Notes under the pieces: generated by a model | Told to the model about the DNA's origin: nothing | Databases searched by the model: none | What the model saw: the letters and a program-made list of their open reading frames with translations, nothing else | Shown: positions 1-5,212 of the stretch, one piece after another | Layout: every line of letters starts with the position of its first letter | Position numbering within the stretch: position 1 is the first letter of the stretch | NCBI GenBank assembly: GCA_905479615.1 | Contig: CAJQNH010000205.1 | Span: 1-5,419 of the forward strand | Length of the DNA stretch: 5,419 nt | Reading direction: 5' to 3' | Source: an uncultured Eudoraea sp. | GTDB lineage: Bacteria > Bacteroidota > Bacteroidia > Flavobacteriales > Flavobacteriaceae | Made by a program: the position numbers and the translations under genes

Positions 1-73
1 TACCAGCTGGATTTGATCCTTTATCAAGATAATAAAGGGATAGAATAGATCTTATTTCTATCGATTTATTGGG

Positions 74-286
74 TTAGTCACCATAAAGTCCTTGCTGTGC
101 AAGGGCTTTTTTAATTTCGTTCATCATTACGTCCGACAAAAATCCGATGCTGAAATAGGGTTCAACTGATTCCTTAAAACAGTTTGAATTAGTTTGGGTT
201 TTTAATTTTTGAAGAAATATTGCCTCTTAATCCCAACGAATATTTTTTTTGGCAAATGATACATTCTTATGATATTCTCTTGCCAT
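74..286 (-). other. Possible small ORF or gene remnant
   Basis: On the minus strand a frame begins with ATG at 286-284, reads 19 codons to an in-frame TAA at 229-227, then stays open for 50 more codons to a TAA at 76-74. The last part reads MMNEIKKALAQQGLYGD, which looks protein-like, and codons in the second half resemble those of the neighbouring genes. The second half has no ATG until 127, which would give only a 17-residue peptide. It could be a decayed small gene, a short peptide, or chance. I do not recognise the family. The overlap with the terminator at 85-112 argues against coding. Confidence 0.18.
85..112 (+). terminator. Rho-independent terminator
   Basis: A 10-base-pair stem (85-94 with 100-109, one G-U pair at 89/105) closes a 5-base loop (95-99). 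It is followed directly by T residues, so the run at 107-112 is six Ts. This is the classical intrinsic-terminator form on the plus strand. It would end a plus-strand gene lying mostly left of the window. Read on the minus strand the tail is only TTT before A, so termination in that direction would be weaker. The same bases also lie in a minus-strand reading frame ending at 74, which is a competing explanation. Confidence 0.65.
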
Positions 287-453
287 TTAGCAAGGCTTTA
301 AAGGTATATTGACTTATCAGCCGAGAATAAAAATTCTAAAAAACAGATGCCGGAAGATTCAGGAATCAAAATCAATAGAAAAGAAACATAAATATTTTAC
401 TAAATTACTCCCTTCTAAATTAAATAAGTGACTTTTTGTGTTTTATATAAATG

Positions 454-516
454 CCTGCAGACACTTTAGAGCTACCTTGTAACACTTAAAAAGACCTAGT
501 TTAAAGCGTCTGCAGG
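454..516 (-). terminator. Long hairpin after amaB, possible terminator
   Basis: Arms 454-470 and 500-516 pair: a perfect 9-base core (CCTGCAGAC with GTCTGCAGG), one mismatch (463/507), then seven more pairs including one G-U. The loop is 29 bases. The hairpin begins 8 bases past the amaB stop on the minus strand, as expected for a transcript-end structure. However, the sequence following it on the minus strand (CATTTATATAAAAC) is not a proper U-run. On the plus strand the hairpin is followed by TTTT (517-520). It may be a 3'-end stabilising structure, a weak bidirectional terminator, or a short repeat with terminal inverted arms. Confidence 0.4.
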
Positions 517-524
517 TTTTATCT

Positions 525-2078
525 TCACAAATCAAATTTTATACCTTGAGCTAAAGGTAATTCAGCAGTATAGTTAATCGTATTGGTTTGTCTTCGCATA
601 TAAACTTTCCACGCATCAGAACCGCTTTCGCGTCCACCTCCGGTCTCCTTTTCTCCTCCAAAAGCTCCTCCAATCTCAGCGCCTGAGGTGCCAATATTTA
701 CATTGGCTATACCACAATCACTTCCGGCGACTGAAAGAAAATTTTCGGCTTCCCTTAAATTATTGGTCATAATGGCCGAGGAAAGTCCCTGAACAACGCC
801 ATTTTGAAATTTTATCCCATTTTGTACATCTCCTGAATATTTTATCAAATAAAGGATAGGTGCAAAAGTTTCATGCTGTACTATTTCATAGTTGTTCTCT
901 GCTTCGGCAATGGCCGGATATACGTAACAACCACTTTCGTAACCTTCCCCATCTAAAACACCGCCTTCCATGATTAAGTTTCCACCTTCTGCTACTACTT
1001 GCTCAAGGGCCTTTTTATACATAGCTACGGCATCTGTATCTATTAAAGGACCAACATGATTATTCTCATCAAGTGGGTTTCCAATTCGTAATTGTTTATA
1101 GGCAGTAACAACTGAATCTTTTACCTGTTCGTAAATAGATTCATGTATGATAAGTCTTCTTGTAGAAGTGCATCGCTGGCCTGCAGTACCAACCGCTCCG
1201 AAAACAGCTCCAATAACCGTCATTTTTATATCTGCATCAGGGGTAACTATGATCGCATTATTGCCACCTAGTTCTAGGAGAGATTTTCCTAATCTTGCTG
1301 CAACTGCTTGTGCAACAATTTTTCCCATGCGAATAGAACCAGTAGCTGAAATCAAAGGGACTCTATTGTCATTAGTCATCATTTCACCAACGCTATAATT
1401 CCCATTTATCAAACAGGAGATACCTTCCGGAAGTCCATTAGCTTTGAACACTTCAGCCGCTATATTTTGACAAGCTATGCCACAAAGTGGTGTTTTTTCT
1501 GATGGCTTCCAAACACAAACATCACCGCAAATCCATGCCAGTGCTGTATTCCAAGCCCAGACAGCCACAGGGAAATTAAAAGCAGAAATTATTCCTACAA
1601 TTCCCAAAGAATGGTATTGTTCATACATCCTATGCCCTGGTCTTTCCGAATGCATGGTTAATCCATGTAATTGTCGAGATAGCCCTACAGCAAAATCACA
1701 TATGTCTATCATTTCCTGTACTTCACCCAGACCCTCCTGATAAGATTTACCCATTTCATATGAAACCAATTTACCTAAAGGCTCCTTTAATTCGCGTAAC
1801 TTATCTCCAAACTGGCGAACAATTTCACCTCTTTGAGGAGCTGGTTTTAATCGCCAAGTATGAAAGGCTTTGGAGGCAGTTTCTATAACTTTTTCATAAT
1901 CATTTTGAGAGGTGCTTTTTACTTTACCAATTAAGGCACCATCTACCGGGGAAAATGATTCGATAATTTCCCCTGAAGAAAAATAATCTGAACCTGTTGA
2001 GGTACCATTATTGATATCCTTTATTCCTAATTTTTCTAATGCTTGGTCTATTCCAAAATCTACTGCAACTAGTGTCAT
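525..2078 (-). CDS. amaB: ALDH7-family semialdehyde dehydrogenase (AASADH / P6C dehydrogenase type)
   Basis: This is an NAD-dependent aldehyde dehydrogenase of the ALDH7 (antiquitin) family, 517 residues, the usual family length. Its known reaction is oxidation of alpha-aminoadipate-6-semialdehyde (in equilibrium with piperideine-6-carboxylate) to alpha-aminoadipate in lysine catabolism, in the cytoplasm. Visible residues are the oxyanion Asn168 in SAFNFPVAVW, Lys191 in VWKPSEKTP, general base Glu269 in LLELGGNNA, catalytic Cys303 in GTAGQRC, and Glu403 in ETFAP. The tail carries GGEKETGGGRESGSDAWK and LPLAQGIKF, hallmarks of ALDH7. Glu122 and Arg302 align, from memory, with the two residues that hold the aminoadipate group in human ALDH7A1. 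The frame extends to a TTG at 2117, but ATG 2078 fits the family start better. It lies 83 bases downstream of the DUF1304 gene. Because nbaC is near, 2-aminomuconate semialdehyde is an alternative substrate. Confidence 0.9.
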   Translation of the reverse strand: MTLVAVDFGIDQALEKLGIKDINNGTSTGSDYFSSGEIIESFSPVDGALIGKVKSTSQNDYEKVIETASKAFHTWRLKPAPQRGEIVRQFGDKLRELKEPLGKLVSYEMGKSYQEGLGEVQEMIDICDFAVGLSRQLHGLTMHSERPGHRMYEQYHSLGIVGIISAFNFPVAVWAWNTALAWICGDVCVWKPSEKTPLCGIACQNIAAEVFKANGLPEGISCLINGNYSVGEMMTNDNRVPLISATGSIRMGKIVAQAVAARLGKSLLELGGNNAIIVTPDADIKMTVIGAVFGAVGTAGQRCTSTRRLIIHESIYEQVKDSVVTAYKQLRIGNPLDENNHVGPLIDTDAVAMYKKALEQVVAEGGNLIMEGGVLDGEGYESGCYVYPAIAEAENNYEIVQHETFAPILYLIKYSGDVQNGIKFQNGVVQGLSSAIMTNNLREAENFLSVAGSDCGIANVNIGTSGAEIGGAFGGEKETGGGRESGSDAWKVYMRRQTNTINYTAELPLAQGIKFDL

Positions 2079-2114
2079 TTTATAACTTTTAAAAGGTAGT
2101 TTGTTATATTCTGA

Positions 2115-2122
2115 CAAAGCTA
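2115..2122 (-). promoter_or_regulatory. Candidate -7 element (TAGCTTTG) before amaB
   Basis: The minus strand reads TAGCTTTG, an exact match to the Bacteroidota -7 consensus TAnnTTTG, 36 bases upstream of the chosen amaB ATG. No TTTG lies 19-21 bases upstream of it, so the -33 half is missing or degenerate. If used, it would give amaB its own transcript in addition to read-through from nbaC and the DUF1304 gene. Such 6-base matches occur by chance in AT-rich DNA. Confidence 0.3.
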
Positions 2123-2161
2123 CGAATAATACTGATTATGTAACGCGAAAGTTATGGAATC

Positions 2162-2530
2162 TTAGGCCTTATTAATAAAGATTAGAAGCAGTGCAATCAA
2201 AGCTGGTAGTGCCTGTACGATGAATATTTTTTTATCCGCGGTAAGGGCTCCATAAATTCCGGCAATTGCAACACAGCTCAGAAAAAAAATAGAAATATTT
2301 GCACCCCAAAAGGAATCCTGAATAAAAAAAGTCCAAATAAGTCCAGCAGCTAAAAAGCCGTTATACAGCCCTTGGTTAGCTGCCAGAGATTTTGTTGGTT
2401 CAAACATATCACTAGGAAATTTTTTAAAGATCTTTTTACCCCTTGTAGTCCAGGCAAACATTTCAAACCAAAGAAAATAGAGGTGTAGTGCTGCCACAAT
2501 TCCGATAAAAACAGTAATTGTAAGTTTCAT
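2162..2530 (-). CDS. DUF1304 family small membrane protein
   Basis: This 122-residue integral membrane protein fits the DUF1304 family in length and motifs; its function is unknown. Four hydrophobic segments are visible, at about residues 3-23, 52-70, 77-97 and 101-119. Family-like motifs are HLYFLWFEMFAW (16-27) at the end of the first helix, NQGLYNGFLA (52-61) opening the second, GIYGA (91-95) and QALPA (106-110). The only sizeable polar stretch is about 28-50, rich in Lys. The ATG lies 3 bases after the nbaC stop and is preceded by AGAAGG, one of the few Shine-Dalgarno-like sequences here, so it is almost certainly translated from the nbaC transcript. A link to aromatic amino-acid breakdown, such as membrane handling of a pathway compound, is only inference from position. 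Confidence 0.88.
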   Translation of the reverse strand: MKLTITVFIGIVAALHLYFLWFEMFAWTTRGKKIFKKFPSDMFEPTKSLAANQGLYNGFLAAGLIWTFFIQDSFWGANISIFFLSCVAIAGIYGALTADKKIFIVQALPALIALLLIFINKA

Positions 2531-2533
2531 TTT

Positions 2534-3079
2534 TTATCCTTCTTCTATAGCAGTATATCTATCATCCACGGCCATGACCGTTCCACAATTATCACAGGTC
2601 CGTAACTCTTCCGATCCGTAGAAATATGAAAAATGTGATAAGAAGTCTTTTTCAATATCGTGTAGTGTAAAATAAGTTTCATAAAGTTTATGGTTGCAAT
2701 GGTCACAAAACCAAAGAAGACCGTCCTTTGTTTGCATTTGGTCTCTTTTACGCTCTATTACCAAACCAATAGAGCCTTCGTATCTAACAGGAGAATGTGG
2801 CACTTTTGCCGGATGCAGGTACATATCACCGGGGCCCAGTTTCATTGTTTTTTTTTGTCTGTCTTCCTGCACATGTATTTCTATATTACCTTCTAATTGA
2901 AAGAAAAGCTCCTCTGTTTCATTGTAGTGATAGTCTTTTCGTGCATTTGGCCCGGCAACGATCATAACTATATAGTCACCGGCATCTTTATATAAATTCT
3001 TATTTCCAACAGGAGGTTTTAGTAAGTCCCTGTTTTCTTCAATCCACTTTTGGAGATTAAATGGAGGTTTTATAGACAT
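2534..3079 (-). CDS. nbaC: 3-hydroxyanthranilate 3,4-dioxygenase
   Basis: The enzyme uses Fe(II) and O2 to open the ring of 3-hydroxyanthranilate, giving 2-amino-3-carboxymuconate semialdehyde. That product closes spontaneously to quinolinate (NAD synthesis) or is decarboxylated for catabolism. At 181 residues it has the bacterial cupin form. Visible iron ligands are His51, Glu57 and His95; substrate-binding residues are Arg47, Arg99 and Glu109 (in LVIERKR). A second, rubredoxin-like metal site is formed by CDHC (Cys125, Cys128) and CDNC (Cys162, Cys165), which the bacterial enzymes carry. All expected residues are present, so it should be active. It is the first gene of a tight pair with the DUF1304 gene, with the amaB-like dehydrogenase downstream. 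No kynureninase, kynurenine monooxygenase or ACMS decarboxylase is in the window, so its substrate supply is encoded elsewhere. Confidence 0.95.
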   Translation of the reverse strand: MSIKPPFNLQKWIEENRDLLKPPVGNKNLYKDAGDYIVMIVAGPNARKDYHYNETEELFFQLEGNIEIHVQEDRQKKTMKLGPGDMYLHPAKVPHSPVRYEGSIGLVIERKRDQMQTKDGLLWFCDHCNHKLYETYFTLHDIEKDFLSHFSYFYGSEELRTCDNCGTVMAVDDRYTAIEEG

Positions 3080-3135
3080 TGCTTTCGAATTATTAAGGAA
3101 TGATATTGGAATGTACTAAAAGTAATACTCTCTAT

Positions 3136-3168
3136 CAAAAGTAAGAAAAGAAAATTTTGTGGAGCAGA
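3136..3168 (-). promoter_or_regulatory. Candidate nbaC promoter
   Basis: The minus strand carries TACTTTTG (3143-3136), an exact TAnnTTTG -7 element. TCTG (3168-3165), one base off TTTG, lies 21 bases upstream. The predicted start of transcription is near 3132, about 50 bases before the nbaC ATG. The site fills the 89-base gap after the CAP gene, where no terminator is visible, so nbaC may be read both from here and from upstream. Confidence 0.4.
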
Positions 3169-3645
3169 CTATCGGTAGAACAACTGAGTAAAATATAATT
3201 TACCGCTGGGGTCTTTTTTTACACTTACGGCTGTGTGCGTAAATTCGCCTTCAATTGTTTTACGATGATTAGAACTCTCAAGCCAATTCTTCAAAGCCGT
3301 GGCAGCATCTGGGTAATCTTTGGCGACATTTTCAGCTACATACTCGGCATTAACTTCACTCGAAATTTTAGAGGCTCTTGAACTAAAGTTATCATGACTT
3401 AGACTGCCTTGGACAATCATATAATCTGTATGAGTGTTGGCATAGTCATAAGCAACTTCGCTAAAAAGTAATGATGAATAACCCAAACTGATCCTATGGT
3501 CATTTACTATATCCAAAAGTGCATGTTCTACCAAAACGGCATTTTCGGAACTCGGAATATTTGTATTTTCTATGGACTCTGTACTACAAGATCCAGCCAA
3601 CAATACAAATAAAACCGAGACAGCGATTGGCAATCTCATTTTCAT
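3169..3645 (-). CDS. CAP-domain (SCP/PR-1, YkwD-like) putative lipoprotein
   Basis: This is an exported protein of 158 residues with a single CAP domain (cysteine-rich secretory protein family); its exact role is unknown. From the chosen ATG it opens with a Lys/Arg start and a hydrophobic stretch ending LLAGSC, a lipobox-like site with Cys20 as the likely lipidated residue, then a Ser/Thr/Asn-rich linker to about residue 35. The CAP domain follows, with VNDHRISLGY (about 47-56), LSHDNF (His84), YVAENVA (Glu105, Asn106), NWLESSNHR (His127) and YFTQLF near the end. It should sit in the outer membrane or face the periplasm. The frame extends to a TTG at 3717, but that would put a charged 24-residue extension before the signal peptide; ATG 3645 (or 3639) is better. 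No promoter match is seen upstream. Confidence 0.82.
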   Translation of the reverse strand: MKMRLPIAVSVLFVLLAGSCSTESIENTNIPSSENAVLVEHALLDIVNDHRISLGYSSLLFSEVAYDYANTHTDYMIVQGSLSHDNFSSRASKISSEVNAEYVAENVAKDYPDAATALKNWLESSNHRKTIEGEFTHTAVSVKKDPSGKLYFTQLFYR

Positions 3646-3796
3646 ATAGTGTTCTATTTGTAAGTAGGGTAATGAAAGAGTGGGGTGTTCTCTTGGATCC
3701 TTTTTTAAAAAGATCAACTTGGTAATATTAAAGAAATTATGAAATAAGCGTATGAAAAACCCTTTTTTTTCGATGAACTGCAGTTTTCATCAATTA
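3646..3796. other. CAP-cvpA intergenic gap with small palindrome
   Basis: The gap between cvpA and the CAP gene contains the near-palindrome GATGAACTGCAGTTTTCATC at 3772-3791, six bases past the cvpA stop on the minus strand. It also holds an A-run/T-run pair at 3754-3770. On the minus strand the palindrome is followed by As rather than Us, so it is not a standard terminator. No TAnnTTTG site facing the CAP gene is present, which is compatible with read-through from cvpA. Confidence 0.4.
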
Positions 3797-4288
3797 TCAG
3801 TCATTAAATGCCTCTATTACGTTTCCAAAAACCAGGGCGCCAATATCTCTGACCGGTTTATAAAGAATAGATTCTGCAACTGTATTATTTTCATTTAGAT
3901 TAAATGAAGAACTTGCACTTTCAAAAAAATACAAAAGCGTACCAAGGATAACCGCAGTTTTTAATACTCCAAATACACCCCCTGCAAGTTTATTGAGGAA
4001 TCCAAGCATGGCAAAATCTGCAATTTTAGTAAGTATTTTCCCAGCCATATTTACCAGAATCAGAATGGCCAGAAAAGTAATAATGAATGCCGCTAATTTT
4101 ATGTAATTTTCATCCCAATCCATGTTTTGAGAAAGATAGCTACCGGTTAAATAAGAAAATTTAATTGCACCATAAAGCCCAATAATAATAGCGGCAAGTG
4201 ATGCTATTTCAACAAATAGACCATTTTTCAGACCCTTATAAAGGCCATATACCAGTAATAATCCCAAAATTATATCTACAATATTCAA
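3797..4288 (-). CDS. cvpA: CvpA-family membrane protein
   Basis: This is an inner-membrane protein of the CvpA (colicin V production) family, 163 residues from the chosen start, a normal length. The family's biochemical role is not settled; it has been linked to envelope homeostasis in other bacteria. Hydrophobic segments lie at about residues 3-16, 25-43, 64-82 and 104-121. Family-like motifs are NIVDIILG at the start, GLYKGLKNGLF (15-25) after the first helix, and LNKLAGGVFGVLKT (98-111) before the last helix. No ATG is available: the frame opens after a TAG and holds TTG codons at 4306 and 4288. TTG 4288 gives MNIVDIILG, matching the usual family N-terminus, while the 4306 TTG lies in a promoter-like sequence. 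It is the first gene of the minus-strand block and divergent from the gene at 4394. Confidence 0.85.
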   Translation of the reverse strand: MNIVDIILGLLLVYGLYKGLKNGLFVEIASLAAIIIGLYGAIKFSYLTGSYLSQNMDWDENYIKLAAFIITFLAILILVNMAGKILTKIADFAMLGFLNKLAGGVFGVLKTAVILGTLLYFFESASSSFNLNENNTVAESILYKPVRDIGALVFGNVIEAFND

Positions 4289-4297
4289 GGAGATTTG

Positions 4298-4367
4298 TTT
4301 GCACAAATATAGAATTTTGATTTGTACCTTTGATTTTTTCTAAAAGAATGGTTCAGAATTAATTTTG
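4298..4367 (+). promoter_or_regulatory. Candidate promoter(s) for the 4394 operon
   Basis: Two TAnnTTTG matches face the 4394 gene. TACCTTTG (4325-4332) has TTTG (4298-4301) 23 bases upstream, slightly long spacing. TAATTTTG (4360-4367) has TTTC (4337-4340) 19 bases upstream, correct spacing with one mismatch, and would give a leader of about 23 bases. I cannot decide between them. The first overlaps the cvpA -7 site on the other strand. Confidence 0.35.
4304..4311 (-). promoter_or_regulatory. Candidate -7 element (TATATTTG) for cvpA
   Basis: TATATTTG on the minus strand matches TAnnTTTG exactly, 15 bases upstream of the TTG start at 4288. The implied leader is only about 10 bases, nearly leaderless, which would fit the absence of a Shine-Dalgarno sequence. 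No TTTG occurs 19-21 bases upstream, so support is partial. Confidence 0.3.
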
Positions 4368-4393
4368 AATTTTAAATCTTTTTAATACTAAAA

Positions 4394-4750
4394 ATGAGTA
4401 GGGATAGTCAATTAAAAGATAGGTGGGAAGAACTGGTCAGGAAATTATCTTCCAGGTTTACCGATGGAGATCCAATGGATTTAGACGGGATTATTTATCT
4501 TATTGGTCTCCAGGAGTTAGGTCAATACCACAGAATGTTTAAAAAGGATGAGAAAGTTAATCTGATGCACATAGCGATATGCAAACTATTGGAACCTTAT
4601 GGATATTATGAGTTTGAGTTTTTTGACGAGGAAGGTTGGCCTCATTATATTGTTAAGGAGACACTTCCGCCATTAAAGGCCGGAGAACAATCCATATTAA
4701 TGAAAGAGGCCATAGTGAATTATTTTGTAGAACGTGCTTTTATTTTATAA
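4394..4750 (+). CDS. Conserved hypothetical protein (118 aa)
   Basis: This is a soluble, acidic-looking protein of 118 residues with no signal peptide or membrane segment. It resembles an uncharacterised protein I associate with Flavobacteriia, but I cannot assign a named domain. Notable stretches are DGDPMDLDGIIYLIGLQELG (25-44), HRMFKKDEKVNLMHIAICKL (46-65), the aromatic and acidic YGYYEFEFFDEEGWPHY (69-85) and LPPLKAGEQS (91-100), ending in a predicted helix. The density of defined motifs suggests a conserved fold rather than a random ORF. The ATG follows an A-rich sequence with no clear ribosome site, normal for this phylum. It is divergent from cvpA and 6 bases upstream of the ABM-like gene, so the two are probably co-transcribed and may act together. 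No function is proposed. Confidence 0.8.
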   Translation: MSRDSQLKDRWEELVRKLSSRFTDGDPMDLDGIIYLIGLQELGQYHRMFKKDEKVNLMHIAICKLLEPYGYYEFEFFDEEGWPHYIVKETLPPLKAGEQSILMKEAIVNYFVERAFIL

Positions 4751-4756
4751 ACGGTC

Positions 4757-5065
4757 ATGATAAAACCCTATTATGCTGTAATTTTTACCAGTACCAGGAA
4801 TTCCGGAGATAAAGGATATGGCCTTATGTCACAACAAATTGAAGAATTAGCCAAAAAACAATCTGGTTATCTGGGATTTGAAAGTGCAACAGGGGAGTTA
4901 GGGATATCTGTAAGTTATTGGGAAAACTTGGAATCTATATCAAGATGGAAATCCAATCTAAAGCACCTGGCTGCTCAGGAAATGGGAAAAACGGAATGGT
5001 ATAAATGGTACAAAATAAGAATCTGCCTTGTTGAAAGGGAATACGAATTTACAGCCCCACCTTAG
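4757..5065 (+). CDS. ABM-like (antibiotic biosynthesis monooxygenase fold) protein
   Basis: At 102 residues this matches the ABM type of dimeric alpha/beta-barrel protein in pattern. It has a first strand PYYAVIFTS (4-12), a helix MSQQIEELAKKQSGYLGFES (24-43) ending in the typical G-[FY]-LG turn, a second strand GISVSYWENLESISRW (49-64) with Trp55 and Trp64, a helix with His70 (LKHLAAQEMGK), then WYKWYKIRICLVEREYEF (81-98). Members include small cofactor-free monooxygenases and many proteins of unknown role. The spacing of Trp64 and His70 does not match the IsdG heme-oxygenase triad as I recall it, so heme degradation is not suggested. The gene starts 6 bases after the 118-residue protein's stop and is probably in the same operon. 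No good terminator is seen after it: only a 4-base stem (5053-5056/5070-5073) near a T-run at 5078-5083. Confidence 0.75.
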   Translation: MIKPYYAVIFTSTRNSGDKGYGLMSQQIEELAKKQSGYLGFESATGELGISVSYWENLESISRWKSNLKHLAAQEMGKTEWYKWYKIRICLVEREYEFTAPP

Positions 5066-5140
5066 AACAGGCTATCGTTTTTTATTCAATACTTCAATAG
5101 TAAATTAATTTAAAAATAACATTTGCTAAAAACCTTTGTA

Positions 5141-5171
5141 TTTGTAAAGGGGGTGTAAACCTTTACATTTG
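5141..5171 (+). promoter_or_regulatory. glpD promoter (TTTG-N19-TACATTTG)
   Basis: TTTG at 5141-5144, a 19-base spacer, and TACATTTG at 5164-5171 match the Bacteroidota primary-sigma consensus in both elements and in spacing. This is the best promoter in the window. The predicted transcription start is near 5175, giving a leader of about 37 bases before the glpD ATG at 5213. An inverted repeat occupies the space between the elements (separate entry). Confidence 0.7.
5143..5167 (+). promoter_or_regulatory. Operator-like inverted repeat in glpD promoter
   Basis: TGTAAAGG (5143-5150) and CCTTTACA (5160-5167) form a perfect 8-base inverted repeat with a 9-base centre. It starts within the -33 TTTG and ends within the -7 TACATTTG. 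A protein bound here would block polymerase, so a repressor operator is a natural reading. Further TGTAAA copies lie in the centre (5154-5159) and downstream (5180-5185). The regulator is not in the window. Confidence 0.45.
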
Positions 5172-5212
5172 TATTAAGGTGTAAATAATTCTATATCTTG
5201 ATTTATAAAAAC

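Larger units (their letters stand above)
1..524. other. Gene-poor region left of amaB
   Basis: No convincing gene lies here. At the very left edge two plus frames are open and then stop, one at 30-32 (ending PAGFDPLSR) and one at 46-48 (ending YQDNKGIE). Either could be the tail of a gene entering from the left, and the terminator at 85-112 fits that, but the frame cannot be fixed from so little sequence. Positions 113-453 are AT-rich, with many stops in most frames and no recognisable RNA gene. The exceptions, listed separately, are the terminator at 85-112, a minus-strand frame at 74-286 and the hairpin at 454-516. Confidence 0.6.
5135..5185 (+). repeat. Degenerate direct repeat upstream of glpD
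   Basis: Unit 1 has TTTGTATT (5135-5142), an 11-base gap, and TGTAAA (5154-5159). Unit 2 has TTTGTATT (5168-5175), the 4-base gap AAGG, and TGTAAA (5180-5185). The two TTTGTATT copies are 33 bases apart and identical. The units overlap the promoter and its inverted repeat, which suggests several binding sites for one regulator or a partial duplication of the promoter. Confidence 0.5.

Noticed and set aside
1147..1740. Two plus-strand open frames (1147-1398 and 1477-1740) inside amaB
   Set aside because: They are antisense to highly conserved ALDH7 sequence and encode no recognisable motifs.
2690..2900. Two overlapping plus-strand frames inside nbaC
   Set aside because: They are antisense to the dioxygenase active-site region, and their translations are Cys/Phe-rich without domain character.
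3519..3725. Plus-strand frame across the start of the CAP gene
   Set aside because: It is antisense to the signal peptide and upstream region, with no protein-like pattern.
3754..3770. GAAAAAC / CTTTTTTTT hairpin between CAP and cvpA
   Set aside because: The stem is A-T only, and no plus-strand gene lies upstream for it to terminate.
454..3785. CTGCAG-containing palindromes at 454-516 and 3776-3785 as one repeat family
   Set aside because: They share only the 6-base CTGCAG core; the flanking arms differ, so common origin is not supported.
5053..5083. Possible terminator after the ABM-like gene
   Set aside because: The stem is only AGCC/GGCT with a 13-base loop and sits 4 bases before the T-run; too weak to call.
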